Origin: Asparagopsis taxiformis
Taxonomy: Eukaryota > Rhodophyta > Florideophyceae > Bonnemaisoniales > Bonnemaisoniaceae
DNA length: 64,000 nucleotides
NCBI GenBank assembly: GCA_030407315.1
Contig: JALQPE010000150.1
Span: 1 to 64,000, forward strand
Reading direction: 5' to 3'
Part shown: in pieces, positions 39,204 to 49,899 of the stretch
Layout: every line of letters begins with the position of its first letter
Position numbering within the stretch: the stretch's first letter is position 1
The notes under the pieces: generated by a model
Database searches by the model: none
What the model saw: the letters and a program-made list of their open reading frames with translations, nothing else
Told to the model about the DNA's origin: nothing
Translations under genes and position numbers: made by a program

Positions 39204-42200
39204 ATGACGAATAAGCGCAGGCGCAACAGCAATCCGATCGTTGACGACGCAACCGTGCCAATTCTGCGCGAACCCGCTAGCCCTTGGGAGGATTCTAGTG
39301 ACATGGGTACACGTCGAAACGTAGGTCGCGCCGCCCGCGAAACTACTCTCGCTGGCAAAGACTTCCTCCGCCTCTTGCTGGATTTGTTCGCCCACTCAAG
39401 TTTCGCAGACTTGACGGACAAGCCGGGAGGTTTCACATACGCGGACCTTGGCGCTTGGGTTGCGCAGGGCACGGAAGAACAATTTCTGGCGCTGCAAGGT
39501 CGACTCAGCATTTCCTTCAGCGGTCGTTCGAAGAATGCTGGAGTCGAGGCGGATGTTGCCGAAATCGTCATGGCAGAGATGAACGTTGAGCGAGCCAAGC
39601 AGATTGTTCGTCTGGCATTACCGATTGCCGAGTTTTCAAGACAGGATGAGCGTATCGGGCAATGGGTTGAGCACTGCATCCTTTCTGGGATCGTGCCGCA
39701 GACCTTCCTTATTGGATGTAACATGCTTCCTTCGCCACTACAGGCGCCGCAGCGCGGGGAACCAAGCGCCTTCGTTCTTGCTCCACCGGAAACGTTCGAG
39801 GTATTGATGTATTTCCAAGCGTTGTCTATCATCCGAAATCACAACAAGAACCTGCCGCGTCGCCGAATAGGCGACGCGGCCGAAGAGGGGAACGAAGCCG
39901 CACGCGTCCCAGCCCATCGGAAAAGCACTAATCGAGCTTGTTACGTGGTTCAAGTTTTATACCATGCTTGGACCGATGTGGCCTTCGCCGCAAAGTTTTC
40001 CAGCTTCGAAGAGTTGATGGCGCCGTACATCATTTTCGACAGCAGTGAGCATTGGTTTGACGTGCTCGATGAAGGTCTATTCGCACCGATGGAGCAGAAG
40101 CTAGATCTCTACCACGACAGAGCTCCCCTATCTCATCCTGATGGATATGGTGGAAAAGTAGAGACAAGAACCAGTGCGCAGCACAGTGCATTTAGGGACC
40201 TTGTGAGGAAGTTCTTCGACCGGTTGCAGTTTCTTATCGTCAACCCGGACCTGTACACCTGGCCGGAGTCCGACCGCTGGGGGGCGCTGGAAATATACTT
40301 GTCAAGCGGAAATCCGGACAAGCTGCCAGCGTACTTTGACACCCTCGACGAAGACGTTATGGCTGTCCTCCGCCCGGCACCACAAGCCGCGGACGCAGGA
40401 AAGGTCCCCAAGCCGGTTGATGACACTCCCACTCGTCGCAACACAGGAGGGAGAGGTTTGGTTCCGTCGACAAGACACACAACCAGGCTTCAACTTGGAC
40501 CTGGGAGGACCAGTCTTACTGCCCAAGGGCCGTCTCCCCCGTCACCGTCACCCCACGCGACAGAAGAGCAGGAAAGTGAAGGGCAGGCTCTCGCAAAGGA
40601 CTTTCTTTCGAAAATGAGTCAGTATTGCCGGGTGTACGACGTCCCTTTCGAAGATTTGGTCAGTTCCGACGAGAGCCGAGAACACGTGCCCATCACGGGC
40701 AACGTTCAGCTCATTCTGACTGATCCGCCCTACAATGTTCGTCGTAAGAGGAACGATTCCAACTCTTCGTACGACAGGCTAACTGCAGAAGATATGCAGG
40801 CTAGCATCGAAGTGTTTGACGAGCTGTTGCGCCCCGGTGGCCACGGCATCGTGTTCTGCTCCGTTTTGCAGTTCTACGAATGGTTCCATTACTTGGAAAC
40901 GTACAAAGGACCGCAGTCAGAAGGCCCAACCGGTGATGCTGCCAGTGATGACGGGTCGGATGAAGAAGAGGTTACGTCCATGAATTCGGACTCCGAAGCA
41001 TCGCAGCACAGTGGCGAAGAAAGTGCGGATGAGGAGGAGGACGAGGACGAGGACGAGGAGGACGTCGTTCGGAATTCAGTTTTCTTCGTTGACGAGGTAC
41101 CTCTGTTGTTTGTCCGACTACCTGGGCACCTCTATCAAATGCCGGGGCGGAAGAGGTACCAACGCATGAACATGGCAGAGGTCGCTATCCACTTCTGGAA
41201 GCGAGGTGTTCCGTTCAAGACCGGAAGCGAGATGGTGGCCTATAGGAACCACGGATACATGGACGGCACGTACCCGGCGTGGTGCAACGTCACCATCAAT
41301 ATGCCCGCCATCGATTCGAATGAGATGGTGTGGCGAACAAGGAGCACAACCGGTGCTACGGTCAGAGTTCGTGCAGAGCAGAAGAGCGTCGCTCTCATGA
41401 TGGAGTTGATCAGCCACCATTCACAGCCTGGTGATATTGTTGTCGATCCATTCTCTGGCACTTTCGCAACGGGAAAAGCAGCTATGAGCTTGCCTGAGCA
41501 CCGTGTTTTCGTCGGCAGTGACATGGACAAATTGTGTGTGGCACGATCGCTTCCAAAGCTGTGTGCAGTCATGTCACGTGTAATTCTTTTAAATAACACT
41601 GACATGAGGGTCACGACTGAAACGAAACAGAGTGCGGAGAAGTTCTTGGCGTCCCCCTCTGTCACAATGCGTACGCAGAGGGAACGCAGGATCATCGAAC
41701 CCCCACCTGGCCTTCCCCTGTACCAGAGGTTCCCGAAATATATTCGGCAGTACCTCTGGCAGCTGTGCCCAGAGTCGATTGCGTCGCACGAGCACATGGA
41801 AAAACCGGTACATTATTGGCCACCTTCCCTGCGCCGCTGGTTGCAAACTGAAAACCCTCGCGTGATGCGGGCACACGATTGTGTTGCGAAAAAATTGAGC
41901 GTTCGACCATCGCTGATTAAGCATCCAAATGCAGGAAGAGGACTCTTCGCTGAACAGACATTTAATGTTGGCGACGAAGTATGTGCATACTACGGAACTG
42001 TTGTGTACTCCGATATGAGCAAGGAGTCGATGAGGTTCGCGTACGGAGAGGTTCACATGGTGATAACGAAGGAAACATTCTTGATGTATGCCATCAAGCT
42101 GTATGCAACAGCGGAGGACGACGAAAACACCGAGCATCCAATTTGGATTGTTCCGGCACCGTTCTGTTCGGCGCAGTTCATCAACGACCCGCGGTATTTG

Positions 42201-42407
42201 CGAGGTGAGGACACTCCGGCGGAAGAGACCAGGCGGATGGCCAACGTCGAGTTTGTCGAGAACTACAGCAGCGGTTCGACGGGGAAGAAGCTCAAGGCGA
42301 AGGACCTAGAAAATCCGAAGATCATCGTAGTACGTGCAATCCGCGATATCCGTCCAGGGCAGGAGCTCTACGTTCATTATGGGACAGCGTTTAGAGCATG
42401 GAATTAG
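39204..42407 (+). CDS. DNA methyltransferase fused to a SET domain
   Basis: 1067 residues, uninterrupted, from ATG 39204 with a basic start (NKRRRNSNP). Residues 1-390 are a mostly helical region I do not recognise. The methyltransferase has motif IV ILTDPPYN (D507), then an acidic insert about 575-620 (DSEASQHSGEESADEEEDED), then motif I IVVDPFSGTFATGKAA (D748) and VFVGSDMD. This beta-class order fits an adenine-N6 or cytosine-N4 DNA methyltransferase. Residues about 895-1063 are SET-like: NAGRGLFAEQTFNVGDEV with YYGTVVYSD, FINDPRYL, then IRPGQELYVHYGT. SET domains methylate lysines, usually on histones. One polypeptide would thus hold a DNA and a protein methyltransferase. A canonical NHS-type SET motif is replaced by INDP, so activity needs testing. 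It is the only gene of the TIR element. Confidence 0.82.
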   Translation: MTNKRRRNSNPIVDDATVPILREPASPWEDSSDMGTRRNVGRAARETTLAGKDFLRLLLDLFAHSSFADLTDKPGGFTYADLGAWVAQGTEEQFLALQGRLSISFSGRSKNAGVEADVAEIVMAEMNVERAKQIVRLALPIAEFSRQDERIGQWVEHCILSGIVPQTFLIGCNMLPSPLQAPQRGEPSAFVLAPPETFEVLMYFQALSIIRNHNKNLPRRRIGDAAEEGNEAARVPAHRKSTNRACYVVQVLYHAWTDVAFAAKFSSFEELMAPYIIFDSSEHWFDVLDEGLFAPMEQKLDLYHDRAPLSHPDGYGGKVETRTSAQHSAFRDLVRKFFDRLQFLIVNPDLYTWPESDRWGALEIYLSSGNPDKLPAYFDTLDEDVMAVLRPAPQAADAGKVPKPVDDTPTRRNTGGRGLVPSTRHTTRLQLGPGRTSLTAQGPSPPSPSPHATEEQESEGQALAKDFLSKMSQYCRVYDVPFEDLVSSDESREHVPITGNVQLILTDPPYNVRRKRNDSNSSYDRLTAEDMQASIEVFDELLRPGGHGIVFCSVLQFYEWFHYLETYKGPQSEGPTGDAASDDGSDEEEVTSMNSDSEASQHSGEESADEEEDEDEDEEDVVRNSVFFVDEVPLLFVRLPGHLYQMPGRKRYQRMNMAEVAIHFWKRGVPFKTGSEMVAYRNHGYMDGTYPAWCNVTINMPAIDSNEMVWRTRSTTGATVRVRAEQKSVALMMELISHHSQPGDIVVDPFSGTFATGKAAMSLPEHRVFVGSDMDKLCVARSLPKLCAVMSRVILLNNTDMRVTTETKQSAEKFLASPSVTMRTQRERRIIEPPPGLPLYQRFPKYIRQYLWQLCPESIASHEHMEKPVHYWPPSLRRWLQTENPRVMRAHDCVAKKLSVRPSLIKHPNAGRGLFAEQTFNVGDEVCAYYGTVVYSDMSKESMRFAYGEVHMVITKETFLMYAIKLYATAEDDENTEHPIWIVPAPFCSAQFINDPRYLRGEDTPAEETRRMANVEFVENYSSGSTGKKLKAKDLENPKIIVVRAIRDIRPGQELYVHYGTAFRAWN

Positions 42408-42652
42408 GGTCACGAAAGATGTTTTCATTTCGACTACAAATAAAGCTACGTTCCAGAGTTGAAGTATATCATATAATGCAGAATGTCCAGCCACCATTAG
42501 TCCAGGGTGAAACCTATTCGGCAGTACTCGCCTGTCAAAAACCAATCGTTCACACTCTAGGTGCACTTCGTCCGAGCAGTGAACCTGACTGCTTGGTTGC
42601 TGTTATGCGTGCAGATGCAAAATACAAGACCAAGTTGAAATGGACGCCCGGT

Positions 42653-42879
42653 GGATGTCCAGCTCAGTTGCATTGCTGTCCAGCCCAGAAAGTCTACAAT
42701 TCAGGGCAGAAAAAATATTGCAAAAAACATCGATTTCAGCGGGTCGATTGTGCCGTACGGCACACCCCCATCTTAAAAACATGTTCACATGTGCATGTTT
42801 TTGAGAATAGCCCAAATTTTAATTCAAATCAGGACGTCTTCCGGACATAGGGGTGCTCGCGGCCTAGCTCGACAGCTGT
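42653..42879. repeat. Right terminal inverted repeat of the methyltransferase/SET element
   Basis: Inverted counterpart of 38629-38869, ending GACAGCTGT followed by AATT. Confidence 0.8.
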
Positions 42880-43061
42880 AATTGTACCTCATTAAATACT
42901 GCTGATGACTGCCTACCGTATACAATCTGGACTGTTGGCGTATTCTCCGGTACTTGACCTGAACGTTCATCGCAGACCGTTGTGGGTACCGACACTATAC
43001 AGCAATCTTTTTTGTATCTCGTGCAACCCGATTGTACTATCGCTTCGGGGAAAGCTTCATT

Positions 43062-44466
43062 ATGCCGCCGCGTATTGCGAAGAAAGCTCCAAAGCCTCCG
43101 GGCCTCCAGAAAACCCGGTCAGCAGCTGCTGTATCGATTGCCCGACAATCCCGTGCGAAGAAGCGGTCTGGGCCTACCGGCAGCATTGAACCGCGGTCCG
43201 GTAGTCGCAAGACGGACCGGCGCAGAACTGGGGATCCGCAGCGAGAAAGTGAGGAAGGAGGAACGGCGCGGAGAGAGATGGGGCTTGACCGAGGCAAGCG
43301 TGCTCGCAGGGACAGTGAACATCATGATGATGACATGATAGTGGCTCAAAACATGTTGGAATTGCGGCAGAGTGCTATGGCAAAGGTAGTTCCTCCCGGG
43401 TTGGCAGATGCAGAGGTGCTGCAGACGGAGTCCCAGCCGGGGGTTCGCGAGACACTGGAGGCTGTGACCCCCACTGCGCCAACTAGGCCGAGTACATCAG
43501 CCCCAGCAGGTAATGCAGTCAGGGACCCGAGGATAGCGGCAAGGGATGTTGTTTCTGAGCAACGTTCACAGGATGCCAACTATCATCGGCGGTCAGGTGG
43601 TACTGAGAGGAGAGAGCAGCCGGAGTGCGGGCCTCGTCACAACAGACCGTCATTGGTGCCAAATATGCGCGTAACGCCCCCGCGACGTTAGGCTATTGCC
43701 GATGGAGGACATCATAATCCCGATAGCGTGGGAGATGGGGGGACGGTGAGGGCAGAGAGGTTGCATCCGCCGGAATCCATCGATTTAATGGCGAGTCTCA
43801 TCAAAGCGCAGAAGAGGAAGATCGCGGAGCTGAAGTATTTCCTCGAAGGAGAACCTCAACGGTTTATCGCCGCTGAGGCGCGAAAGCGCAAGCTTCTCAA
43901 CCACCTGCACCAGCAGATCACTTGGCCCCAAGCCGTTAACGCCCTTCTGGCGCGCTACGCGACGGACATTGTCCTATCGGACGCTTATGACGCGGTAACG
44001 CGTATACGGCAAGGGCCAGATGAAGATGAAGCTGCATACGCATACAGACTGCAGGACGCTGCTCTCCTGTGTGCAAACGTCTTCTCGGAAAGAGACTTGG
44101 TCAACTACTACCTCAAGGGCCTACGCCCAGAGGTTAAACACACCGTCAAGGTGACTATAGGCCGCAGTGGCGGAGAAGATTTTCTGGCCGTCCGTAACCT
44201 TGCTAAAGGACTCGGGGACTCTTTACGAGCATCGCTACCCGCGAAACCTAAGGCTTACCCTACTCGGGAAATCGCGGACCGTAAACGCAAAGCGTTGCTC
44301 GCTACCGTACCCGGAGAACCGGCCGTGATACCGCGGACCCCGCCGCCGACCTTACCTTGCCCTACCGGGAACCCAATGGGCGCGCCAATGTAGGCCCCTA
44401 CCCTAACGGGAGAACATCTTAAACTCGCTGAGAGTATGATCCCCGAAGGGGCTGTTACTTGGAGAT
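43062..44466 (+). pseudogene. Chimeric gag fragment of a second, internally deleted retrotransposon copy
   Basis: ATG 43062 opens a basic, disordered N-terminus (MPPRIAKKAPKPPG) unlike the gag start of the first element. One in-frame TAG (43689-43691) interrupts it; the frame then goes on to SLIKAQKRKIAE. Near 43830 it joins LKYFLEGEPQRFIAAEAR and follows the first element's gag closely, through ATVPGEPAVIPRTPPP to the TGTTACTTGGAGATG sequence before the zinc knuckle. A TAG at 44391-44393 ends the frame. It lacks pol. This copy preserves the ancestral join that is disrupted at 22309-22340. Confidence 0.7.
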
Positions 44467-44912
44467 GAATAAGTGGCCTATTGGCTTAAGTCTCCGGGAG
44501 GGAGCTGCGCTATTCAACCCAGGAAGGGGATCGCGAGGCAATGGGCCGAAACGGCGAATGCAAGCCTCGAATTGGCACCGCTCGTGCGATCACGCGGCTA
44601 ATTATTTAGCAGATGGACGCAAAAACCCTTTAAGGGATAATGGAAAGGACGCGAATGCGTGGACGCAGTTGGACACCGAAGGGGTGAATGCGCTGTGTTG
44701 CGTTAGGACGATGATGAACCTGTAAACAGGTATTGATTCCAATAGGAAACGGTCGGGCGGAACTCGGGAAGAGTCGGATGGACAACACATTTAGTGTGCA
44801 CGCGCCGCGCGCGGGAAAATTTTGAATTGCACAATGCAACGGCCACAGCCAAAAATTGTAATTTTATTTGATCAAATTTTGTCGGGACGACAAATCTCTC
44901 AGGAGGGGGCCG
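44467..44912 (+). other. 3' noncoding region of the deleted retrotransposon, with polypurine tract
   Basis: 446 bases without homology to the first element's coding part. Just before the LTR lies AGGAGGGGG (44901-44909), placed as expected for the polypurine tract that primes plus-strand synthesis. No gene is seen. Confidence 0.6.
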
Positions 44913-45593
44913 TGTCGTACCGCCTGGCGGTCCTCGCTAATCGAGCCGTGTCGCTTCCCTATTGGGTACCCACTTACGGGATGTGCCAATCAGAAGGCAC
45001 CAGCCAACTGGCGTGTTTCCTATACTTAGGACAGCTAAGGCTGACAATAACCCCACCCGGGCCTATCGGCCCCGGCCAAGACCCCACAAGGGGCAAATTT
45101 TAACTTAGGCTGATCAGCCATACATTACAATGTAAGCCTATTGGCAATGACCTCGCGGGTAGGCGAGCGCCAGTAATTGGGTTCTGATTGGTCACTAACT
45201 GGATATTTATTCCTAACCACTAACCCTAGCTTACAGTAGACTTAGTATAAAACTGCCACTGGAATAGCCAGTAGGCACGGTTTCTAGAGTAACGTAAACT
45301 CAAGTGGAATTACGACCCACAGGAACAGTGTTCGCATACCTATTGTTCAACCCCTCTCCGGGAAAACCTTAGGGTTAGCCAATAGCTCGACGGATTACGT
45401 CATTTTGCTCCATTAATACGCATCTCGCGTGAGCGCTATAATCGCACAACCCCCTCCGGGTAGCGATACCTTCTCTCTTACGAGACTACCCGCCGGGTAC
45501 CTATAAGGTTCATCTGCTCTACCACTTCCTCTACCGAGGCTCGGGACACCTGTCGGGTGGTTTGCCGCTCTAGCGGATTTTCTACCTCCTACA
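44913..45593 (+). repeat. 3' LTR of the second retrotransposon copy (681 bp)
   Basis: Same LTR family as 34988-35670 but in the opposite orientation, TG...CA bounded, with TATAAAA at 45246-45252. The preceding polypurine tract marks it as a 3' LTR. Its right edge interrupts a minus-strand gene. Confidence 0.88.
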
Positions 45594-46395
45594 GAGCTCT
45601 TGAAGCTTGTGCTGCTCTTGTCAGAGTACACTTGGAGGAGGCCGGCAAAGGAGGAAGGGGTGGGATCAGTTTCCTCTACCCATACGACCTGTGGATCTTC
45701 CGAGAGCTGCACGCGCTGTCTAGTAACCTGGTGCAGCGTTTTCGCGAATTCTGTGTGTAGGGGATGAGAAAATATTGCGGTGCCGTCTGGGGCGTTCTGT
45801 GGGGAGGGGTGGAAGAGAGTATTTTGGTCGTTAGCCAGTGCTAACTGCCTGCGGAGCATGTCGACTGGGTCGCGGAGGTACAGCTGTGCCGAGTACTTAC
45901 CAGTTTTGTCTGGAATGATGTGGCTCTTGTAACCTTCGGTGCGAAAGTGTGTTTCGACCATGGAAGCGGTAACGTGGCGACATTCTTCTACGGTGCGAAC
46001 GGCGCTGTTGAAGTTTTCTAGGGAGAATGCGGGGTCTTGTAGGATGGTGATGACTTCGCTCACGCGGCCAGCGCCGGCCTTGTACTCGAGGGTTGTGAGA
46101 CTGGCGGCGAGGGATTGCACGAGGAGGTCTGCGCGGGAGGGGGTTGAGGTTGGTGGCAGTGGAGCGTCACAGGGTGAGTCGCTGGAGGAAGCACGACCAG
46201 ATTATGGGTCTGGGAGCTGGGTTGCAGGGAATCATGGTCGCCGTTTCGAGCAGGCTCATGGGTGACGGCAGGGACACGAGCGTTGTTGAAATGTTGGGGA
46301 GAGGGGTTGAAACGGTAGCGACACGTTCGCTCATGCAGCGCGAGCGCATAAGCATCTACGCAATAGTAGAAGCACCCTTCATACTTGCATTCCAT
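45594..46395 (-). pseudogene. Zinc-finger protein truncated by an LTR
   Basis: ATG 46395 gives MECKYEGCFYYCVDAYALAL then HERTC, with C3, C8, H21 and C25 spaced like a C2HC zinc finger. A Pro/Ser/His-rich linker follows. Near 46120-46190 the protein-like reading changes frame (SRADLLVQSLAASLTTLEYK...), by a frameshift or a short intron. It continues with FRTEGYKSHIIPDKTGKYSAQL and VEETDPTPSSFAGLLQVYSD until the LTR at 45593 replaces the rest. I do not recognise the second part. Confidence 0.5.
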
Positions 46396-46997
46396 GTCGA
46401 GTTTTGACGCAAAACGGAGGATTGCGAGCTGAACAGGGGAGACTGTGCCGTCCAGATGCGACCAATTTTATTTTTGTGGTGCTTTCGAGACTTGGAATGT
46501 AACGTGTTCGTAGTTTTGTGGGTAGTAGTTTTGTGCTCACTCCAGCTGACATCCTAACGGTGGAATTTAACCGAGAGTTCAATCATTTCCAACTGTTACA
46601 TCACATTGCGTGCTGGCAACGTGTGCATAGAAGGACGAACGACTGCCCTGGGAGATGAATTTTCAATTAATTCATTTGTAATAATAAACTTTTTATTTCC
46701 GAACTTCGTGGAATCTGAATGTGCTTTACAGCGGATATGCCACGGATCATGTAAGGAAAGCAAATGGATTCTCATATATATGATTATATGTTTATATTCG
46801 TTGTTCTCGATCCGGATCTCATTGTTCGGGGATTCACAGACCATGGCTTGGGCCATACTCAATCTCACTGCCGGCGATGATTTCGAGTATGCACAGCAAG
46901 ACTTAAGCGGACGCTGAAAGCTGTCCGGTCGACGCTGCAGGCTCCACTCCGCCCTCATCACCGACTGAGATTCTTTGACCGCCTTGCTTTGTTTAGT
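46396..46997. other. Gap, no gene seen
   Basis: AT-rich sequence upstream of the zinc-finger relic. Nothing recognised apart from short unlikely frames. Confidence 0.4.
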
Positions 46998-47071
46998 GTA
47001 GAGGATGGAATGAAGTTACGTGCGCGAATCTTGATCAAGATTCGCGCACGTACCTTCTTTCCATCCTCTAC
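46998..47071. repeat. 74-bp palindrome without spacer
   Basis: GTAGAGGATGGAA at the left pairs with TTCCATCCTCTAC at the right, and the centre ...GCGCGAATCTTGA/TCAAGATTCGCGC... is perfect. Only two base pairs mismatch in 37. It begins the repeat array that follows, whose units also carry AGGATGGA. Confidence 0.85.
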
Positions 47072-47099
47072 CCTCTAGGGTATCCATTGAGGGAAGCGT

Positions 47100-48120
47100 G
47101 GGTTTTGAGTCTGACTATTTCCGTTGATGCGATATTTTTCATTGGAAGCCTGTTGACTCATGGTGTGTATTGAGCGGAGGATGGAAGAGAAGTACGTGAA
47201 GTTTTAAAAGTATGCTGCGAGGGAAGGTTGGTTTTGAGTCTGACTTTTGTGGTTGATTCCGATGTTGTGTAGATGATGCAGGAATGTTGATGATGGAAGG
47301 TAAGTTTCATTGAGTGCCAAGATGTGCTTTGCGAAGATATGGACTGCTGACTATGATTATTATTCATTGCAAGGTTTTTGGATCATGGTTTGTATTGTGT
47401 GTAGGATGGATGAGAGGTACATTTGCGAGTTCTCAGGGTATGTAGCGAGGGAAACGTTGGTTTTCAATCTGACTGTTGCGATTGAATCCGATGTTGCGTA
47501 GGTGATGGAGGAATAGTGATGACGGAAGGTAAGTCACATTGGGCGCCCAGATCGGTTGTGCGAAGATGCGGAATGCTGACTACTTTTCTTGGCTACACGA
47601 TTACGTGACTTATGGTTTTTTTGTGTGCAGGATGGAACGGGTAAGGTAAGTGTGCGAGTTTTGAAAGTAAGCAGCGAGGGAAGGTTGGTTTTGAGTCTGA
47701 CTATTTCCGTTGATGCGATATTTTTCATTAGAAGCCTATTGAGTCATGGTGTGTATTGTGTGGAGCGAAGGTAAGTGTGCGAGTTCTGAAAGTATGCTGC
47801 GAGGGAAGGTTGGTTTTGAGTCTGACTGTTGTGGTTGATTCCGATGTTTTGTAGATGATGCAGGAATGTTGATGACAGAAGGTAAGTTTCACTGAGCACC
47901 AAGACTTGTTTTGCGAAGATATGGACTGCTGACTTTGATTATTCATTGCAAGGTTTTGGATCATGGTTTGTATTTTGTGTAGGATGGATGACTCAGCTCA
48001 TCCTCTCGGAGAGGTAAGTAAGGGAGTTTCTAGGATATCTGTCGTGGTAAGCGTTGCATTTGAATCTGACTGTTGGGGTTGATGTTTTGTATGTGATGCA
48101 GGAGTGGTGAAGCAGGAACG
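47100..48120 (+). repeat. Diverged tandem repeats with splice-site-like motifs
   Basis: Blocks of roughly 200-280 bp recur. They contain GGTTTTGAGTCTGAC (near 47100, 47228, 47685, 47812, with variants near 47458 and 48057), AAGGTAAGT (near 47297, 47526, 47767, 47880) and TGTGTAGGATGGA-like ends. GGTAAGT resembles a eukaryotic 5' splice site and TTTTGTGTAG or GATGCAG a 3' site, so the array may be duplicated intron/micro-exon units of a plus-strand transcript. No long reading frame is present. Confidence 0.6.
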
Positions 48121-48640
48121 GCAGGACTGAAGGAGAGTGAAGAAGGGATGCTAGGAAGATGGGGAATGAAGCTGTGAGGTGTTTCTGGTATGTGTATATT
48201 TTGGGGCATACGATAGAAGTGAGAGTGGGTTTCAAGTGGTGTAAGATTTTGCTGACCATGTTCGTGTTTGATGTCTTGATGATTTAATGGGCTGGGGTGG
48301 TGTCGAGGAAAGCGGGGATGGAATTGGGAAGGAGCGGATTTTTGTAATCTAGGTCGTGAGGGATCTTGAAGTATGTGCGGATGGTGGTGCATGGCGTTCG
48401 GATGGTAGGGAGAACGCGATAGTGAGGGAGATGGGTGATCGACCATATGCTGACAGGTATTTTGTATTCTGGCTGGATACGTATTTCCTATTCTAACCGG
48501 GTATTTATTTCCTATTCTGACCAGATATGTATTCCCTATTCTAGAGAGACGTATTGTATACCAGCAGTTTCGTAAATGAGAGAATAAAATACGGTCCGAT
48601 ATGGGCCCTGAATTTACCATCCGCTGTAATTTCTTCCCTC
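48121..48640. other. Gap, no gene seen
   Basis: Contains a short GTATTTCCTATTCTG-type direct repeat (about three copies near 48477-48545) and otherwise nothing I recognise. Confidence 0.4.
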
Positions 48641-48669
48641 CCGGTTTCCGCTGATATATTGTATACTGG

Positions 48670-48890
48670 ATGTCGGGTCCTAGTATTCCGCCATATGTAC
48701 TAGAGAAAGTGGATGTCGGGCCCTAGTATTCCGCCATACGTACTAGAGAAAGTGGACGTCCGCATCCAAAAAATTTTTATTTTTTGGACGCGGACGTTCA
48801 TTTGTTCTAGTAAATCTCGGGGCCGACTAGGACCCGTACTAGAGAGACTGGACGTCCGCGTCCACTTCCGAAAACACGGACGTCGGACCA
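48670..48890. repeat. Nested small inverted-repeat elements
   Basis: GGATGTCGGG-CCTAGTATTCCGCCATA-GTACTAGAGAAAGT occurs twice in tandem (about 53 bp apart). It is followed by a hairpin at 48756-48797 (ACGTCCGCATCCAAAAAAT and its inverse) and a further TACTAGAGAGACTGGACGTC copy. These look like MITE remnants that have landed in the end of the integrase gene. Confidence 0.6.
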
Positions 48891-49899
48891 TTTTGAGGCT
48901 GGGCACGTTTTGGTAAGAGGCGACTGGGAGTGCATGTAAGAGTGGATATACCGGGGTATGGCCGGTAAAAACTTCTATGGGGGTGCGATAGACTCCGGGC
49001 GTATTAGGATCACAGAGACCTAGTCGCTTCAAAGGTGAGCAATTTTATATGCTTTGCACGCATTCGATAGTAGACGGCCAGTCCTGACATGCAAGCTTCC
49101 ATTCGCTACAGAGAGATCTGCACACACGTAAAACCTCCCTGCATATACGCTCCACACTTCCATTTGCCCAAGGGCAGTACGCAATAGTGAAGTGATGCTT
49201 CACGTGTAACTGCGACGTGATTTCGTTGAAGAGCTGGTTCTTGAAGTTAGAACCTTGATCAGTTACAAGCCACCCCACCGTACTGAACGATCCAATCCAG
49301 GTGGTCAGTGCATCACCTGCATGGTCACTTGTCGCAGCCTCGGTGGCAAAAAGCCACACAAACGAAGAACAGTCATCCCGTATGATAAGGACGTACTGTT
49401 TGCTTTCATTGCCTTTGCCCATGTACAAATAGTCCATGTGTATGACTTCATTTGGCTTTTCACCGTGAAGAGCATGTGCGAGGGGTCGCGGAATCATTTT
49501 TCCTGTACGGGAAACTATACAGTGCAAGCAATTCCGCACCAAGGATTCGACATCCTTACGCATACCTCTCCATACGAACTGAGAGGTCAGCGTACTCTGC
49601 GTACTTGCGACTCCACGGTGCCCCATGCTGCCACAATGAGAAATGACAATGAGCTTGAGCTGTAACTCTAAATTGTCTTTCGGAACCCATATGCGTCCAT
49701 CCTGTTCCCACAGGGATTTTTCCTTGTTAAACAGAATAGAATGCGGGCGTGGTAACTCTGTATTACGTTGTGCAGTACGGATCTCTTCCATGTTTGGCCA
49801 GATAATTTCGTTAGCTGCTGGTATCAGTTGGGAAGACATAGTCACCAGACTGAAGATTGATTTCGTTCTCTTGACCTCTTCCTGTACCCTCTGGTCCAT
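48891..49899 (-). pseudogene. Integrase of a second gypsy-like retroelement
   Basis: The zinc domain HCGSMGHRGVASTQS...CLHC is followed by a retroviral-type core: VIHMDYLYMG, WLVTDQGSNFKNQLF, then CPWANGSVERICREVLRV, giving D, D and E. An in-frame TAA at 49045-49047 is followed in the same frame by RLGLCDPNTPGVYRTPIEVF, the usual integrase C-terminal region, before small repeat elements break it. The core residues are intact but the gene is dead. Confidence 0.78.

Larger units (their letters stand above)
38629..42879. mobile_element. 4.25-kb TIR element carrying a DNA-methyltransferase/SET gene
   Basis: Imperfect terminal inverted repeats of about 230-240 bp (38629-38869 and 42653-42879) begin ACAGCTGTC. 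They share an internal hairpin (CTCAAAAACATG ... CATGTTTTTGAG) and the palindrome GTGCCGTACGGCAC. AATT flanks both ends (38625-38628, 42880-42883) and may be a four-base target duplication, though its palindromic nature leaves the limit uncertain. The only gene inside is at 39204-42407. There is no transposase, so movement would need one supplied from elsewhere. Confidence 0.72.

Noticed and set aside
34988..45593. One LTR retrotransposon bounded by the two LTRs
   Set aside because: The LTRs are in opposite orientation, and their inner sequences (primer-binding site on one, polypurine tract on the other) show they belong to two different copies.
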